Source: Ruaniaceae bacterium KH17
Lineage (GTDB): Bacteria > Actinomycetota > Actinomycetes > Actinomycetales > Actinomycetaceae
DNA: 35,145 bases
Direction: 5' to 3'
Assembly (NCBI GenBank): GCA_900199505.1
Contig: FZQV01000027.1
Location: forward strand, 1-35,145
This document shows, piece after piece, positions 24,201 through 35,145 of the stretch; the stretch's first letter is position 1; the number at the start of each line of letters is the position of its first letter. A program made the translations under genes and the position numbers. The notes beneath the pieces are model-generated. The model was given only the letters and a program-made list of their open reading frames with translations, was not told the DNA's origin and ran no database searches.

Positions 24201-24851
24201 TACAGCATCTACGAGCGCTCGGAGGATTCGTGGCAGCTCCTGCGCGAGGTGCACGCCTGGCCCGCATACAGCGCGTTCAACGACTCCGAGACCCTCTTCG
24301 CGGCCATGAACTATGAGGGGAACGGGGTTGCGTTCTGGGATCTCGCGGTGGGCGGCGAGGAGCCGTTGAGTGAAGCCCGTCTTCCCGACGACGTCGCCCC
24401 GGGCAGTATGGACTTCGCACCCAACGATGATCTGGCGGTGGGCGATAGCCGCGGCGAGATCAGCGTCTTCTCGCTCGCCGATCCCGCGCATCCGGTGCAC
24501 CTGCACCAGCTGCGCGATGCGCGCTCCTCACTCACCCAGGTGAGCTACTCCCCCGACGGCGATCACGTCCTTGCCGCAACGGGCGAGGGCCAGTTGTGGG
24601 TCTGGTCCACCGACGGCGATTTCCCCCTCACCCTTCAACTCACGCCCGGCGACGGCCCGGTCTCGGGTGCCATGTGGTTCGACGGCGACATCGTGATGTC
24701 CTCAGGAGACCGCGCCATTGCCTGGCCCGGCGACCCGCTGACCGCTGCCGCCGAGATGTGCACCCGGTTCGGTACCGGGCTCACCGCGGAAGAGTGGGCG
24801 CGGCTCGTTCCGGATGTCGATCCGGTTGACGGCTGCGCCGCGTTCAACTAG
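21252..24851 (+). CDS. HTH-nSTAND NTPase with membrane span and WD40 propeller
   Basis: This 1199-residue signal-transduction NTPase has a helix-turn-helix at about 5-65 ([19 protein letters not shown]). An nSTAND1-type NTPase follows at about 95-400 ([19 protein letters not shown] lead-in, Walker [10 protein letters not shown] at 132-140, Walker [10 protein letters not shown] at 181-189, then a winged-helix part with [18 protein letters not shown]). A membrane span lies at about 494-515. From about 570 to the end come WD40-type repeats ([40 protein letters not shown]). Such proteins sense a ligand through the propeller and switch by NTP-driven oligomerisation; some act in phage defence or stress control. 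No effector enzyme domain is seen. The ATG at 21252 lacks a ribosome site. Its stop overlaps that of nucS. Confidence 0.9.
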   Translation: MTAPLTRDELISALAEARRTANLSIRRAAALAKVPSSTAQGWFEGRHLPTPALMPDFLTLLDALDLTHDDAERQQWHRAVTRLRSNEIIEEPPYAGLRSYTVDEALVYVGRERAYETLVGACTQQPITVLVGDSGAGKSSLLAAGLIGTGCAPGGPLAHLTPLSLSPIDLISARLPRSPTLLLIDQFEDTELLPPSAQAHVFDALARLPSNVTCVVALVASSFGFALRDERFAAHLESPVLLGPLTTAEYTRIIVEPARHHGRQVSPELIQLAISDLHRYGDPKPGTTLPLLSSALRRCWRHASGVTLEAADYSAVGGLWSALHDEAETTYLSLSAGQQSTARRLLLAMVHIDDEHISRRKIGTVDLDDELNDVVDAFLSARLFTRSEDAVVISHDALLANWQRLKEWIDDEKATLAIARRIQLAAQLWDEGGRNPETLMPIEAEAWSTWAEAESTPILSARERAFIDNSLALAESQQREDATTIIRLKRRQYSAIAAATIAAVLAVATTTATLTANRYRHEAEIATVNAQSRQVALIADELRPLAPNTAAQLSVASLAMADSVQTRSAVLTSAATHMPTRIAGSAGNTMVAHAVTADLIVRADSTGTITLWPNSDLTAEPTSIASGGQQLFTLSITEVKGRTLALVGGQKTAGIWDLTGEPIKLGDYGADTVTYSSSWHENVVHIGTLTGEIRRIDFSDPTSPSELDPISLGAELAVSSLNASAHGIFAGGIRDVVEVFDHDGAHLTSLPISGTALTMSLSPDGTELLIGSAGNNATLWDLTGSAPTHNDTIELPGLAHSVYHAGDRLIIAGAFGAIHEYGPDHELVANYPERATVVGLDVEGTHILAGAVDGATTRWDTAPNATVLSVPDGVALYDIVNGGDALLVGTSAGARVMALRAGAWVELEVADAPAGASYTYWYAISDDGSVLVNQTSAGDLITLDRSGDSYTRADVLPDQATIMDIRLSPTGRYLALGYRGTEGYSIYERSEDSWQLLREVHAWPAYSAFNDSETLFAAMNYEGNGVAFWDLAVGGEEPLSEARLPDDVAPGSMDFAPNDDLAVGDSRGEISVFSLADPAHPVHLHQLRDARSSLTQVSYSPDGDHVLAATGEGQLWVWSTDGDFPLTLQLTPGDGPVSGAMWFDGDIVMSSGDRAIAWPGDPLTAAAEMCTRFGTGLTAEEWARLVPDVDPVDGCAAFN

Positions 24852-25525
24852 AAGAGGCGCTGGGAGGGGTCATCGGTGCCTTTCATCGCGGCGTAATCGA
24901 GCAGCATGCATCGAATCCCACGGTCCTGCGCCAGCACGCGCGCCTGGGGCTTGATCTCCTGCGCGGCGAAGACCCCCTCGACTGGCGCGAGCAACGGATC
25001 CCGATTCAGCAGTTCGAGGTAGCGCGTCAGCTGCTCGACCCCATCGATCTCGCCACGGCGCTTGACCTCCACGGCAACGGTGACGCCGTCGGGAGCTTTG
25101 GCCAGCAGATCGACCGGGCCGATCGCCGTGGGATACTCACGGCGCACCAAGGTGTGCCCGGTGCCGAGTAGCTCAACCTGCTCGGCCAGCAGCTTCTGCA
25201 GGTGCGCCTCGACGCCGTCCTTCACGAGGCCCGGGTCCGCACCGAGCACATGCTCAGAATCGGCATGGACCTCGTGCAGCGTGATGCGTAACTTGTCATC
25301 CGTCTTGGCGGCCCGAACCTCCCAGGTCAGTTCATCGCCGTCGGCCGTGACGTCCACCAGGGTGCACGGAGGGCTCATCCAGTTCAGCGGCTTGTAGGAA
25401 CCGCCGTCGGCGTGGATGAGGACGGAGCCATCCGCCTTCACCATGATCACGCGATCCGCGCGCGGGAGGTGGGCATCGAGGCGGCCGGAGTAATCAACCG
25501 TGCAGGAGGCAACGAGAATTCGCAC
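24848..25525 (-). CDS. nucS: endonuclease NucS (EndoMS mismatch repair nuclease)
   Basis: NucS cuts both strands at mismatches and replaces MutS/MutL repair in actinobacteria and some archaea. The 225 residues comprise an N-terminal DNA-binding/dimerisation domain (to about 115) and a RecB-like nuclease domain with Asp 139 (GPVDLLAK) and Glu 153-x-Lys 155 (AVEVKRRG). The C-terminal [12 protein letters not shown] is the region that contacts the sliding clamp in this family. All key residues are present. The start is a GTG at 25525 with a weak ribosome site. It lies directly after the atp operon and DUF2550 gene. The last 42 bases recur at 19121-19162, and its stop overlaps the nSTAND stop in CTAG. 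Confidence 0.95.
   Translation of the reverse strand: MRILVASCTVDYSGRLDAHLPRADRVIMVKADGSVLIHADGGSYKPLNWMSPPCTLVDVTADGDELTWEVRAAKTDDKLRITLHEVHADSEHVLGADPGLVKDGVEAHLQKLLAEQVELLGTGHTLVRREYPTAIGPVDLLAKAPDGVTVAVEVKRRGEIDGVEQLTRYLELLNRDPLLAPVEGVFAAQEIKPQARVLAQDRGIRCMLLDYAAMKGTDDPSQRLF
24850..24891. repeat. right copy of the nucS 3'-end direct repeat
   Basis: This 42-base segment, the end of the intact nucS, matches 19121-19162 at 35 positions in the same orientation. The pair brackets 5.7 kb of accessory genes. Whether it is an attachment core needs comparison with a genome that lacks the island. Confidence 0.6.
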
Positions 25526-25561
25526 CGGTCCAGCCTAACCAATTCGTAAGTTGCGGTCGGA

Positions 25562-25948
25562 TTACTTGTAGGTGGCAGGAGTGGGCGGGGCGGACTCGAG
25601 CCACGAGCGCAGGCCCGAATAGGCTTGGCTGGGCAGTGACAGGGTGGTCTCGGTTCCCGCTTCGCTCATCACCACGCGCGCGCTCTGCCCGGCGTCGTCG
25701 TACTGCACGGAGATCACATCGCAATCGCCCCGAGTCCAGCTGAGAGCCGGCTTCGAGGCGATCGAATAGAGCGGATACCAGTCGAGGCGTCCGACGGCGT
25801 AGCAGGCATAACCCTCCAGCCATCGCTCACCGCGCATTACGGAGCATTGGAAGCTGCCAATGCGGCTCGAAATGAACCTCAGCCGGGCGAAGTACCAGGC
25901 GAGGGCGGCCGCGAGTAGCACACCGAGTGCAACCCACAGCCCAACCAT
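25562..25948 (-). CDS. DUF2550 family membrane protein
   Basis: This 128-residue protein has one N-terminal membrane span (about 3-20: GLWVALGVLLAAALAWYF) followed by basic residues (ARLRFISSRIGSF). Its domain reads FQCSVMRGERWLEGYACYAVGRLDWYPL, characteristic of the DUF2550 family, which is found almost only in actinobacteria next to atpC. The function is unknown. The start (ATG 25948) is 2 bases from the atpC stop, so it is part of the ATP synthase transcript or follows it closely. The position confirms the usual actinobacterial order atpC - DUF2550 - nucS here. Confidence 0.9.
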   Translation of the reverse strand: MVGLWVALGVLLAAALAWYFARLRFISSRIGSFQCSVMRGERWLEGYACYAVGRLDWYPLYSIASKPALSWTRGDCDVISVQYDDAGQSARVVMSEAGTETTLSLPSQAYSGLRSWLESAPPTPATYK

Positions 25949-25950
25949 GG

Positions 25951-28548
<2,598 letters not shown>

Positions 28549-28551
28549 TGA

Positions 28552-30180
28552 TTAGCCTCGCTTGGAGCGGACGATCTGATCGGTCGTTTCCTCGACCTCG
28601 TGCACGGGCTCCTCTTCCCCACCGAGCGGCTTGCCCGCGGAGTTGAGGAAGGTGGTGCGGAACTTCTCGACGGCGCCGCGCAGGGCGTCCTCGGTCTCGT
28701 CCGAGAGCTGCCCGGTCTCGTCGATCGTTGTCAGCACATCCGTGTTACGGCCCACGTAGTCGAGCATCTCGGCCTCGAACCGGGGAACGTCATCGAGGTC
28801 GACGTCATCCAGGTACCCGTTCGTGCCCGCCCAGATGATCGCAACCTGGTTCGGCACCTCGAATGGGGTGTACTGCGGCTGGCGCAGGATACGCATCAGG
28901 CGTGCACCGCGGTTGAGCTGCTGGCGCGTGACTGCGTCGAGGTCCGAGGCGAACATCGCGAAGGCCTCCTGCGCGCGGTACTGCGCGAGGGTCAGCTTCA
29001 GCGTGCCGGCGACCTTCTTCATGGCCTTCACCTGGGCGTCACCACCCACGCGGGACACCGAGATACCGACGTCCACAGCGGGGCGCTGGTTCGCGTTGAA
29101 GAGGTCCGACTGGAGGAAGATCTGGCCGTCCGTGATCGAGATGACGTTGGTGGGAATGTACGCCGAGACGTCATTCGCCTTGGTCTCGATAACGGGCAGA
29201 CCGGTCATCGAACCGCCACCGAGCTCGTCCGAGAGCTTCGCACAACGCTCCAGGAGGCGCGAGTGCAGGTAGAAGACGTCACCCGGGTAGGCTTCGCGGC
29301 CCGGCGGGCGGCGCAGCAAGAGTGACACGGCGCGGTAGGCCTCGGCCTGCTTGGAGAGGTCATCGAAGATGATCAGGACGTGCTTGCCCTCGTACATCCA
29401 GTGCTGGCCGATCGCCGAGCCGGTGTAGGGGGCGAGGTACTTGAAGCCGGCCGGGTCGGAGGCGGGAGCGGCCACGATCGTGGTGTACTCCATGGCGCCG
29501 CCGTCCTCGAGCGCGCCGCGCACCGAGGCGATGGTGGAGCCCTTCTGGCCGATCGCCACGTAGATGCAACGTACCTGCTTCTGCGGGTCGCCCGATTCCC
29601 AGTTCTTCTTCTGGTTCAGGATGGTGTCGATCGCGAGTGCGGTCTTACCGGTCTGGCGGTCACCGATGATCAGCTGGCGCTGGCCTCGGCCCACGGGGAT
29701 CATCGAGTCGATCGCCTTGAGGCCGGTCTGCAACGGCTCGTGCACCGAGCGGCGCATCATCACGCCGGGGGCCTGGAGCTCGAGCGCGCGGCGGCCGGCG
29801 AGGTCCGTGATCGCTCCAAGACCGTCGATCGGGTTCCCGAGCGGGTCCACGGTACGGCCGAGGTAACCATCGCCCACGGCAACGGAGAGCACCTCGCCGG
29901 TCCGGCGAACTTCCTGGCCCTCTTCGATGCCAGTGAAGTCACCGAGCACCACGGCGCCGATCTCGCGCACGTCGAGGTTCATGGCGAGTCCCGGCGTGCC
30001 GTCCGCGAACGTCAGCAGCTCGTTCGCCATGGTGCCGGGCAGGCCTTCGATCTGGGCGATGCCGTCCGCGGTCAGCGTGACGTGCCCAACCTCCTCGGCC
30101 GCGCCGTCTGCGGGCTCGTAGGAGTTGACGAAGCTGTCCAGCGCGGACCGGATGCTCTCCGGCTTGATCGTGGTGGTCAT
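28552..30180 (-). CDS. atpA: ATP synthase F1 alpha subunit
   Basis: This 542-residue regulatory nucleotide-binding subunit alternates with beta in the F1 hexamer. Walker A is GDRQTGKT (173-180). Other marks are [49 protein letters not shown] and the arginine-finger region [17 protein letters not shown]. The C-terminal extension ([16 protein letters not shown]) is the actinobacterial form, associated in mycobacteria with limiting ATP hydrolysis. The ATG at 30180 lies 12 bases after the atpH stop with an AAGGAACGGCA-type ribosome site. Confidence 0.97.
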   Translation of the reverse strand: MTTTIKPESIRSALDSFVNSYEPADGAAEEVGHVTLTADGIAQIEGLPGTMANELLTFADGTPGLAMNLDVREIGAVVLGDFTGIEEGQEVRRTGEVLSVAVGDGYLGRTVDPLGNPIDGLGAITDLAGRRALELQAPGVMMRRSVHEPLQTGLKAIDSMIPVGRGQRQLIIGDRQTGKTALAIDTILNQKKNWESGDPQKQVRCIYVAIGQKGSTIASVRGALEDGGAMEYTTIVAAPASDPAGFKYLAPYTGSAIGQHWMYEGKHVLIIFDDLSKQAEAYRAVSLLLRRPPGREAYPGDVFYLHSRLLERCAKLSDELGGGSMTGLPVIETKANDVSAYIPTNVISITDGQIFLQSDLFNANQRPAVDVGISVSRVGGDAQVKAMKKVAGTLKLTLAQYRAQEAFAMFASDLDAVTRQQLNRGARLMRILRQPQYTPFEVPNQVAIIWAGTNGYLDDVDLDDVPRFEAEMLDYVGRNTDVLTTIDETGQLSDETEDALRGAVEKFRTTFLNSAGKPLGGEEEPVHEVEETTDQIVRSKRG

Positions 30181-30192
30181 TGCCGTTCCTTC

Positions 30193-31011
30193 TTAGTTCT
30201 CGGCGAGTGAGCGCCGAAGTCGTTCAATGCGGGTCGCGATGGTGGCGTCCACCAGTTCGCCGTCGACGGCCACACGGATGCCACCGACGACGCTGGGGTC
30301 TACGACCACACTTGCTCTGACTGGGGTGCTGTACCGGGCCGTCAGCGCCCGTTCGAGCCGTTCGATCTGCTCGTCGCTCAGCGGAATCGCGGCCGTGACC
30401 ACTGCCGCGAGGGTCTGCATACGTTCCGACGCGTGCTGCACAACCTCCTTGATCGAGGCGATCAAGGAGCTGTACCGCGGCGAGGACACGCGACGCTCGA
30501 GCACCGCCACCGACACCGGGCTCAGCGCGGAATCGACCACGTTGTGGAGCAGCCCGGTGCGACGTTCGACGCTCGCGTCCTTGCTCATGAGGGCCACGCG
30601 CAGGTCACGCTCGGTCTCAAGCAACTGCGCGAACTCGAAGAGTTCGTGGGTCACCTGGTCGAGCTTCCCTTCCTTCTCGGCGTGCGCGAGTAGGGTCTCC
30701 AGACCCACCCGCTCCACGGCATCCGAGAGGTCCTGGTCCTTGGACCAGCGGGAGCGAACCATGCCCGAGACGAGGTCGACGACGTCGGACGAATAGGCCT
30801 GGCCGAAGACGGAGGCGGCCAGCGCCGCCTTGTCCTCACCCGAGCGCCCGGGGTCCGTGAGGGCACGCCGGAGCGCGGCATTCTCATCGAGCGTGTCGAC
30901 GACGCCGCTCAACTCCGAAGCCATTGCGTCGAGACCGCTCGCGCGGGTCTCCAGAACGGCATTCCACCGCTCGATGGTCTCGGCTAGCGCCGCGCTACTG
31001 CTTGCCCTCAT
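30193..31011 (-). CDS. atpH: ATP synthase delta subunit
   Basis: This 272-residue peripheral-stalk protein links the b subunit to the top of F1. It is longer than E. coli delta (177) because actinobacteria carry an extra N-terminal helical region. The C-terminal part has the family pattern VVTAAIPLSDEQIERLERALTARY and VVVDPSVVGGIRVAVDGELVDATIATRIERLRR. The start overlaps the atpF stop as ATGA. There is no fusion with b, unlike mycobacteria. Confidence 0.95.
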   Translation of the reverse strand: MRASSSAALAETIERWNAVLETRASGLDAMASELSGVVDTLDENAALRRALTDPGRSGEDKAALAASVFGQAYSSDVVDLVSGMVRSRWSKDQDLSDAVERVGLETLLAHAEKEGKLDQVTHELFEFAQLLETERDLRVALMSKDASVERRTGLLHNVVDSALSPVSVAVLERRVSSPRYSSLIASIKEVVQHASERMQTLAAVVTAAIPLSDEQIERLERALTARYSTPVRASVVVDPSVVGGIRVAVDGELVDATIATRIERLRRSLAEN

Positions 31012-31561
31012 TTGCTCTCCGTCACCTCCGCCGCAGCGTTCTGCGACTCGAGATCGGCAATGAAGCGATCGATCACGCGGGAGGCGAGATCGCCATCGCG
31101 CAGGGACTCGCCCACGATCTTCGATGCGAGTTCGACGGCGAGCATGCCGACGTCCGTGCGCAACGAGATCTCGGCGGTCTGCCGCTCTGCTTCAATCTGG
31201 CGGTTCGCGTTCTCGAGGAGACGAACGGACTCGTTCTGTGCCTTGTCATGCGCCGCGGCAACGATTGCCTTGGCCTCGGCGTTGGCGTCTTCGCGGATCG
31301 AGGCGAACTCGCGCAGAGCCGCTGCCTTTTCCTCGTCGAATCCGGCGCGCATCTGAGCTGCCTCGGCGCGTGCCGCCTCACCCGCCTGGATGCCTCCCTC
31401 GATGGCCTCTGCACGCTCGTCCAGCACCTTGGTGAACTTGGGTAGCAGCCAAATGAAGAGAATGACAATCGGGATGAGGCAGATGATCGACCAGACGATG
31501 TCATAAGTCGCCGGAAGAAGGATGTTTTCCGGCACAGCCACCGGAAGAGCAACGAGCCTCA

Positions 31562-31562
<1 letters not shown>
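31008..31562 (-). CDS. atpF: ATP synthase Fo b subunit
   Basis: This 184-residue stator subunit has one membrane span (about 20-42: YDIVWSIICLIPIVILFIWLLPKF) followed by a long charged helix (DERAEAIEGGIQAGEAARAEAAQMRAGFDEEKAAALREF) that dimerises along F1. The ATG at 31562 lies in the atpE stop (TGATG), and its end overlaps atpH. It is a normal actinobacterial b subunit. Confidence 0.95.
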
Positions 31563-31843
<281 letters not shown>

Positions 31844-31846
31844 TTA

Positions 31847-32671
31847 CTAGTGCCCCTCCTCGGACAGCGAGATGTACACCGCTGTCAAGAGGGCGAAAAT
31901 GTAGGCCTGCAGCGCGGCGATGAAGATCTCGAGTGCGATAAACGCAGTGCCCATGATGCCGGTCAGCAGGCCAAGTGGCTTCAGATATACAGCGGCATAC
32001 AAGAAGAGTGCGTTCGTCGCCGAGAAGCAGAGCACAAGCAGGAAGTGCCCGGCCATCATGTTCGCGAGAAGACGAATCGTCAGCGTGGCGGGGCGAAGAA
32101 TAAAGGTCGAGATCAGCTCGATCGGCGCCAGGATGAAGTAGAGCGGCCACGGAACCCCAGGCGGGAAGAGCGCATCCTTGAAGAAGTGGCCCGCGCCGTG
32201 CGACTTAATGCCCGCGTAGATGAACGCAACCCATGCGATCAGCGCCATCACGAGCGGGAAACCCACCACCGAGGAACCGGCAATGTTCAAGAATGGGATC
32301 ACGCCGGTGATGTTCAGTGCGAGCACTGAGAAGAAGATGATCGTCAGTAGCGGCGTCCAGCGCTTGCCCGATTCCTTGCCGAGGACCTCCTCGGCGATGT
32401 TCGTGCGCACGAACCCGAGTGCAAACTCGGCGGTGGCCTGGCCGCGCCCTGGAACCAGCTTCAGATTGCGCGAGGCAAGCCAGAACAGGAGGCACAGCAC
32501 GAGAGTCGCAATGACGCGCACCATCATGATGCGGTTGAACTCAAACGGCGTTCCCGCACCAAAGATCGCCGGCGGGAACATGTCCTCGATCGTTGGCGCA
32601 TGGAAGCCACCATCGCCCTCTGCGGCGAAAGGTACCAACATCCGCCCGAGGGCGAGACCGGCGACAGACAA
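31847..32671 (-). CDS. atpB: ATP synthase Fo a subunit
   Basis: This 274-residue membrane subunit forms the two proton half-channels. The essential Arg is Arg 200 in TIRLLANMMAGH, and ALNITGVIPFLN and the C-terminal ALEIFIAALQAYIFALLTAVYI are family hallmarks. The start is probably the TTG at 32671, with GGGAGA about 8 bases upstream; the ATG at 32641 would cut the extracytoplasmic N-terminus and has a poorer site. A 148-base gap to atpI precedes it, so an own promoter is possible. Confidence 0.95.
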   Translation of the reverse strand: MSVAGLALGRMLVPFAAEGDGGFHAPTIEDMFPPAIFGAGTPFEFNRIMMVRVIATLVLCLLFWLASRNLKLVPGRGQATAEFALGFVRTNIAEEVLGKESGKRWTPLLTIIFFSVLALNITGVIPFLNIAGSSVVGFPLVMALIAWVAFIYAGIKSHGAGHFFKDALFPPGVPWPLYFILAPIELISTFILRPATLTIRLLANMMAGHFLLVLCFSATNALFLYAAVYLKPLGLLTGIMGTAFIALEIFIAALQAYIFALLTAVYISLSEEGH

Positions 32672-32819
32672 AAGCGATCTCCCGTGTTTCGATTCAGCGT
32701 CGGACCCCGTACGAGAGGGGCGCTTAGAGCCTAACCTAAATCGGACACATTTGCCGCCGCGCCCAGGGCCAAAAGCCCCAGATTGCGGCGTGATATAACT
32801 CCCACCGGCTCGAGCCGAC

Positions 32820-33248
32820 TCAGTTTGGGCGCTGCGAGGTATCGATCGTCGGTACTCGGGACTGCATCACCGCGCGCATCTCGATCACCGTTGCCGCAAT
32901 GATCGAGGCGGCGATCACCACGAAGAACACCTTCGGATCGTAGAAGACCTGATCCTTCACGAGCCAGATCACCACCAGCACGATCACCATCTTCGCAATC
33001 CATGCGCCAATGAAGGCCGCCTGAGCAATCTGGATTGATGACTTCGCCGTCAGGAGACCGATGACCGCCGAGGTCCCCATGAAGAAGGCCGTAATCCCGA
33101 GGCCCATCAGTGCACCGTAGAAGCCGGGCATGCCCGCCACAAGGTAACCGATGCCGAGGCCAAGCACCCCAATGATCAGGAAGACGATCACCATCTGCCG
33201 CACAATTTGCGCGAAGACGGATTCGAGGGCACGGTCAGTTTCGGACAT
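32820..33248 (-). CDS. atpI: AtpI-like ATP synthase assembly protein
   Basis: This 142-residue protein has four membrane spans (starting at about 18: MVIVFLIIGVLGLGIGYLVAG). It is the usual gene upstream of atpB in actinobacteria. AtpI homologues help c-ring assembly or bring in magnesium. Recognition rests on topology, length and operon position more than on sharp motifs. The 148-base gap after it (32672-32819) holds a CGGCTCGAGCCG palindrome (32806-32817) and no gene. Confidence 0.82.
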   Translation of the reverse strand: MSETDRALESVFAQIVRQMVIVFLIIGVLGLGIGYLVAGMPGFYGALMGLGITAFFMGTSAVIGLLTAKSSIQIAQAAFIGAWIAKMVIVLVVIWLVKDQVFYDPKVFFVVIAASIIAATVIEMRAVMQSRVPTIDTSQRPN

Positions 33249-33268
33249 GGGGCCAGTCTATGAGATTG

Positions 33269-34396
33269 CTACGGCTTGGTTGCCGGCGACTGTGTGGAGC
33301 CGCGTGCCACCATGCGTAGCAGCGGCGTGCGACGCGTTACCAGGTAGGCGATCACCGAGAGCACGGCACCCACTGCGAGCGCCCATTGCACGGGGATCAC
33401 CGCCATTAGCACGAACGTGGACGAGACCACCACGGTCCACGCGTACATGATCAGCACGGCGCCTCGGTGCGAGTGGCCGAGATCGATTAGGCGGTGATGG
33501 ATGTGTCCGCGATCGGGATGGAATGGTGAATGCCCCGCCAACGTCCGCCGTATCACCGCAAACGTCATGTCGATGATCGGCAGTGCCAGTACGGCTAACG
33601 GGAGCACCAGCGGCAGGAACACCGGCAGGGACTGTGTGACGGTGACCCGTGCCGGGTCGATGTTTCCGGTGAGGATGATGGTCGGAGCCGCAATCAAGAG
33701 TCCCAGCAGCATGGCGCCGGTGTCCCCCATGAAGATCCGAGCCGGGTGGAAGTTGTGCGGGAGGAATCCCACGCAGGCACCCACGAGAGCCGCGAGGATC
33801 GCCGTCGCAAGTGACGAAAAGTTCTCCGGAGAGCTCGCACGCGTGAGGAGGTAGGCGTAGAGGAAGAACGCCGAGCCGCCAATAGCGATCATGCCTGCGG
33901 CAAGGCCATCGAGACCGTCCACGAAGTTCACGGCGTTGATCATCGCGACCACCACAAAGATCGTCATGATCGCGGACAGCCGCGTGGAACCCACCGTCAG
34001 GCCCATCACGGGGAAGGTCACCAGCACCACGCCGAAGCTGGCGAGGATCAGTCCCGCGATGATCTGCCCGCCCAGTTTGGCCCACCAGTCGATATCCCAG
34101 AGATCGTCCGCCATTCCGAGCACAACAACCCACGCCGCCGCAGCGAGAACCCCGATTATCTGCCGGTTCTCGGAGAACACTTCCGAAAGGAAGGGGATCT
34201 GCCAGGCGAGCAGGATCGCCACCACGAAGCCCGCCAGCATGGCGAGTCCGCCGAGCCGCGGAATCGGCGTGGTGTGCACATCCCGAGCGCGCACGGGCGT
34301 GATGGCGTGAATGTAGCGCGCGGTGTGCCGCGCCATCGGCGTCGTGATGAAGGTGACGGCGGCGGCGATCAGCATCACCAGCGTGTATGTCCTCAC
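33269..34396 (-). CDS. wecA: undecaprenyl-phosphate GlcNAc-1-phosphate transferase (WecA/TagO/Rfe-type)
   Basis: This 375-residue polytopic enzyme attaches a sugar-1-phosphate from a UDP-sugar to the lipid carrier, starting cell-wall polymer or surface glycan synthesis. The motifs in order are PIPRLGG (45-50), GMADDLWDI (Asp 97, Asp 98), NAVNFVDGLDGLAAG (154-168), ARIFMGDTGA and the cytoplasmic HPDRGHIHHRLI that distinguishes WecA-type from MraY. It starts at the GTG 34396, overlapping the sua5 stop (GTGA). Its place between sua5 and atpI is the common actinobacterial arrangement. Confidence 0.93.
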   Translation of the reverse strand: MRTYTLVMLIAAAVTFITTPMARHTARYIHAITPVRARDVHTTPIPRLGGLAMLAGFVVAILLAWQIPFLSEVFSENRQIIGVLAAAAWVVVLGMADDLWDIDWWAKLGGQIIAGLILASFGVVLVTFPVMGLTVGSTRLSAIMTIFVVVAMINAVNFVDGLDGLAAGMIAIGGSAFFLYAYLLTRASSPENFSSLATAILAALVGACVGFLPHNFHPARIFMGDTGAMLLGLLIAAPTIILTGNIDPARVTVTQSLPVFLPLVLPLAVLALPIIDMTFAVIRRTLAGHSPFHPDRGHIHHRLIDLGHSHRGAVLIMYAWTVVVSSTFVLMAVIPVQWALAVGAVLSVIAYLVTRRTPLLRMVARGSTQSPATKP

Positions 34397-35016
34397 AGCG
34401 GGGCAACCTCGTTGATCTGCTCCTCCGTGATCACGCCGTAGCGCACGATTCTCAGTGTGGGGCCGGTCGCGTCCACGATCGTCGATGCGATAGGGCCCGG
34501 AGTGGGGCCGGCGTCAAGGTAGGCGGCGACGCTCTCCCCAAAGTAGCCCACGGCGTCGGGCACATTCTCCGCGGCCGGCTCCCCCGTGAGGTTGGCGCTT
34601 GTGACCGCGGTGGGGCCGCACCGCCGCAGCAGTGCGAGGGCGGCGGGGTGATCGGGCATACGCACCGCCACAGTGCCGTTGGTGTCGCCAAGATCCCAGG
34701 CGAGCGTGGGGCTTGCCTCGACGATCACGGTGAGCGCCCCCGGCCAGAAGGCGGCGACGAGATCGCGCACCGGATCTGGCACCTGTGCCGCGAGCGCATC
34801 GAGCACGCCCGGATCTCCCACAAGAACGGGCGGCGGCATCTGGCGACCACGACCCTTCGCGGCGAGGAGGCGCGAGACGGCCTGCGGATTGAAGGCGTCA
34901 GCGCCAATCCCGTAGACGGTGTCCGTGGGGAGAACCACGAGCTCACCCTCCTGCAGAGCCTGCGCCAGCACATCGAGCGACTCGGGGCTCTCGTCCCATT
35001 GCGAAATCACCGTCAC
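34393..35016 (-). CDS. L-threonylcarbamoyladenylate synthase (Sua5/YrdC/YwlC)
   Basis: The enzyme makes threonylcarbamoyl-AMP from threonine, bicarbonate and ATP, the first step of the t6A37 modification in tRNAs reading ANN codons. The 207 residues form one YrdC domain without the Sua5 C-terminal domain: LVVLPTDTVYGIGADA, KGRGRQMPPPVLVG, WPGALTVIVEA, VAVRMPDHP and TSANLTGEPA. The start is uncertain. I take the GTG at 35016; a GTG six bases later is equally plausible, and the longer ATG reading to 35094 adds a Cys/Arg-rich leader unlike the family. It is the first gene of the core cluster visible here. Confidence 0.92.
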   Translation of the reverse strand: MTVISQWDESPESLDVLAQALQEGELVVLPTDTVYGIGADAFNPQAVSRLLAAKGRGRQMPPPVLVGDPGVLDALAAQVPDPVRDLVAAFWPGALTVIVEASPTLAWDLGDTNGTVAVRMPDHPAALALLRRCGPTAVTSANLTGEPAAENVPDAVGYFGESVAAYLDAGPTPGPIASTIVDATGPTLRIVRYGVITEEQINEVAPL

Positions 35017-35128
35017 AGTCTCGCACTTGCGACGCCCGATTGCGAAGAGGCCGCGCCTTGCCGCCCACCCTTGCTCTCCGCCGGAGTCACACACACCGTC
35101 CCCACCGACGGTCCCTCCACCGGCCGTT

Positions 35129-35145
35129 TGCCACTCACGTGAGTG
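35129..35145. repeat. third copy of the CACGTG-centred palindrome, cut by window end
   Basis: TGCCACTCACGTGAGTG is identical to the first 17 bases of the perfect palindrome at 16006-16025. It lies upstream of sua5, preceded by a small hairpin (ACCGTC at 35095-35100, GACGGT at 35107-35112), and is probably in the gap after the next gene to the right. The last three bases are outside the window. Confidence 0.7.

Noticed and set aside
23409-24506. Minus-strand frame of 365 codons inside the nSTAND gene
   Set aside because: It lies antisense to the WD40 repeats, which are clear on the plus strand.
19166-24850. An integrase or transposase expected for a mobile island
   Set aside because: Every frame in the interval was considered, and none shows tyrosine- or serine-recombinase or transposase motifs. 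The island claim therefore rests only on the duplicated nucS end, gene content and apparent base composition.
32806-32817. CGGCTCGAGCCG as a terminator after atpI
   Set aside because: It allows only a 4-bp stem with a TCGA loop and has no U-tract, too weak to call.
33258-34406. Second minus-strand frame over the wecA-type gene
   Set aside because: It is one frame off from the true gene and full of His/Arg runs, while the other frame carries PRLGG, the DD motif and HPDRGHIHHRLI.

Overview
The window comes from a high-GC Gram-positive bacterium of the phylum Actinomycetota, most likely the order Actinomycetales. The evidence is a complete F1Fo ATP synthase operon followed by a DUF2550 gene, a NucS/EndoMS mismatch endonuclease gene, a DivIVA-domain coiled-coil protein, and sugar ABC systems with LacI control. 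I cannot name a genus safely. There are no rRNA genes, no tRNA genes and no CRISPR array.

Layout, left to right. (1) 1-1867, minus strand: the start of a CUT2 sugar ABC system (binding protein, then ATPase running off the window), with a plausible promoter at 1945-1973. (2) 2055-2231: a 3' remnant of glgB and a strong hairpin. (3) 2236-10281: a carbohydrate-use locus. A minus-strand operon encodes a binding lipoprotein, two CUT1 permeases and two GH2 glycosidases (one intracellular, one lipoprotein), with a divergent LacI-type regulator and two operator-like palindromes between them. (4) 10278-13221, minus strand: two uncharacterised envelope proteins and a thioredoxin/TPR protein. (5) 13367-15102, plus strand: a DivIVA-domain coiled-coil protein and a small conserved protein, convergent with an alpha/beta hydrolase. 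(6) 16051-18979, minus strand: nagA, a GH1 beta-glycosidase and a small zinc-binding protein, translationally coupled. A nested palindrome with a lac-operator-like core lies upstream.

(7) 19121-24891 is the most unusual part. Four short minus-strand genes (two YbjN/TY-Chap-like proteins, a membrane-anchored protein and a 49-residue zinc ribbon) are divergent from a 1199-residue HTH-nSTAND-TM-WD40 protein. The block is bounded by the intact 3' end of nucS on the right and a diverged 42-bp copy of that 3' end on the left. This looks like an accessory island placed at the 3' end of nucS. The small genes look more AT-rich than their surroundings.

(8) 24848-35016, minus strand: conserved core genes, read in transcription order as sua5 (threonylcarbamoyl-AMP synthase), wecA-like transferase, atpI, atpB-E-F-H-A-G-D-C, DUF2550 and nucS. 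A 20-bp palindrome, TGCCACTCACGTGAGTGGCA, occurs perfectly at 16006, with a degenerate copy at 15954 and a copy cut by the window end at 35129. It appears to be a dispersed intergenic element.
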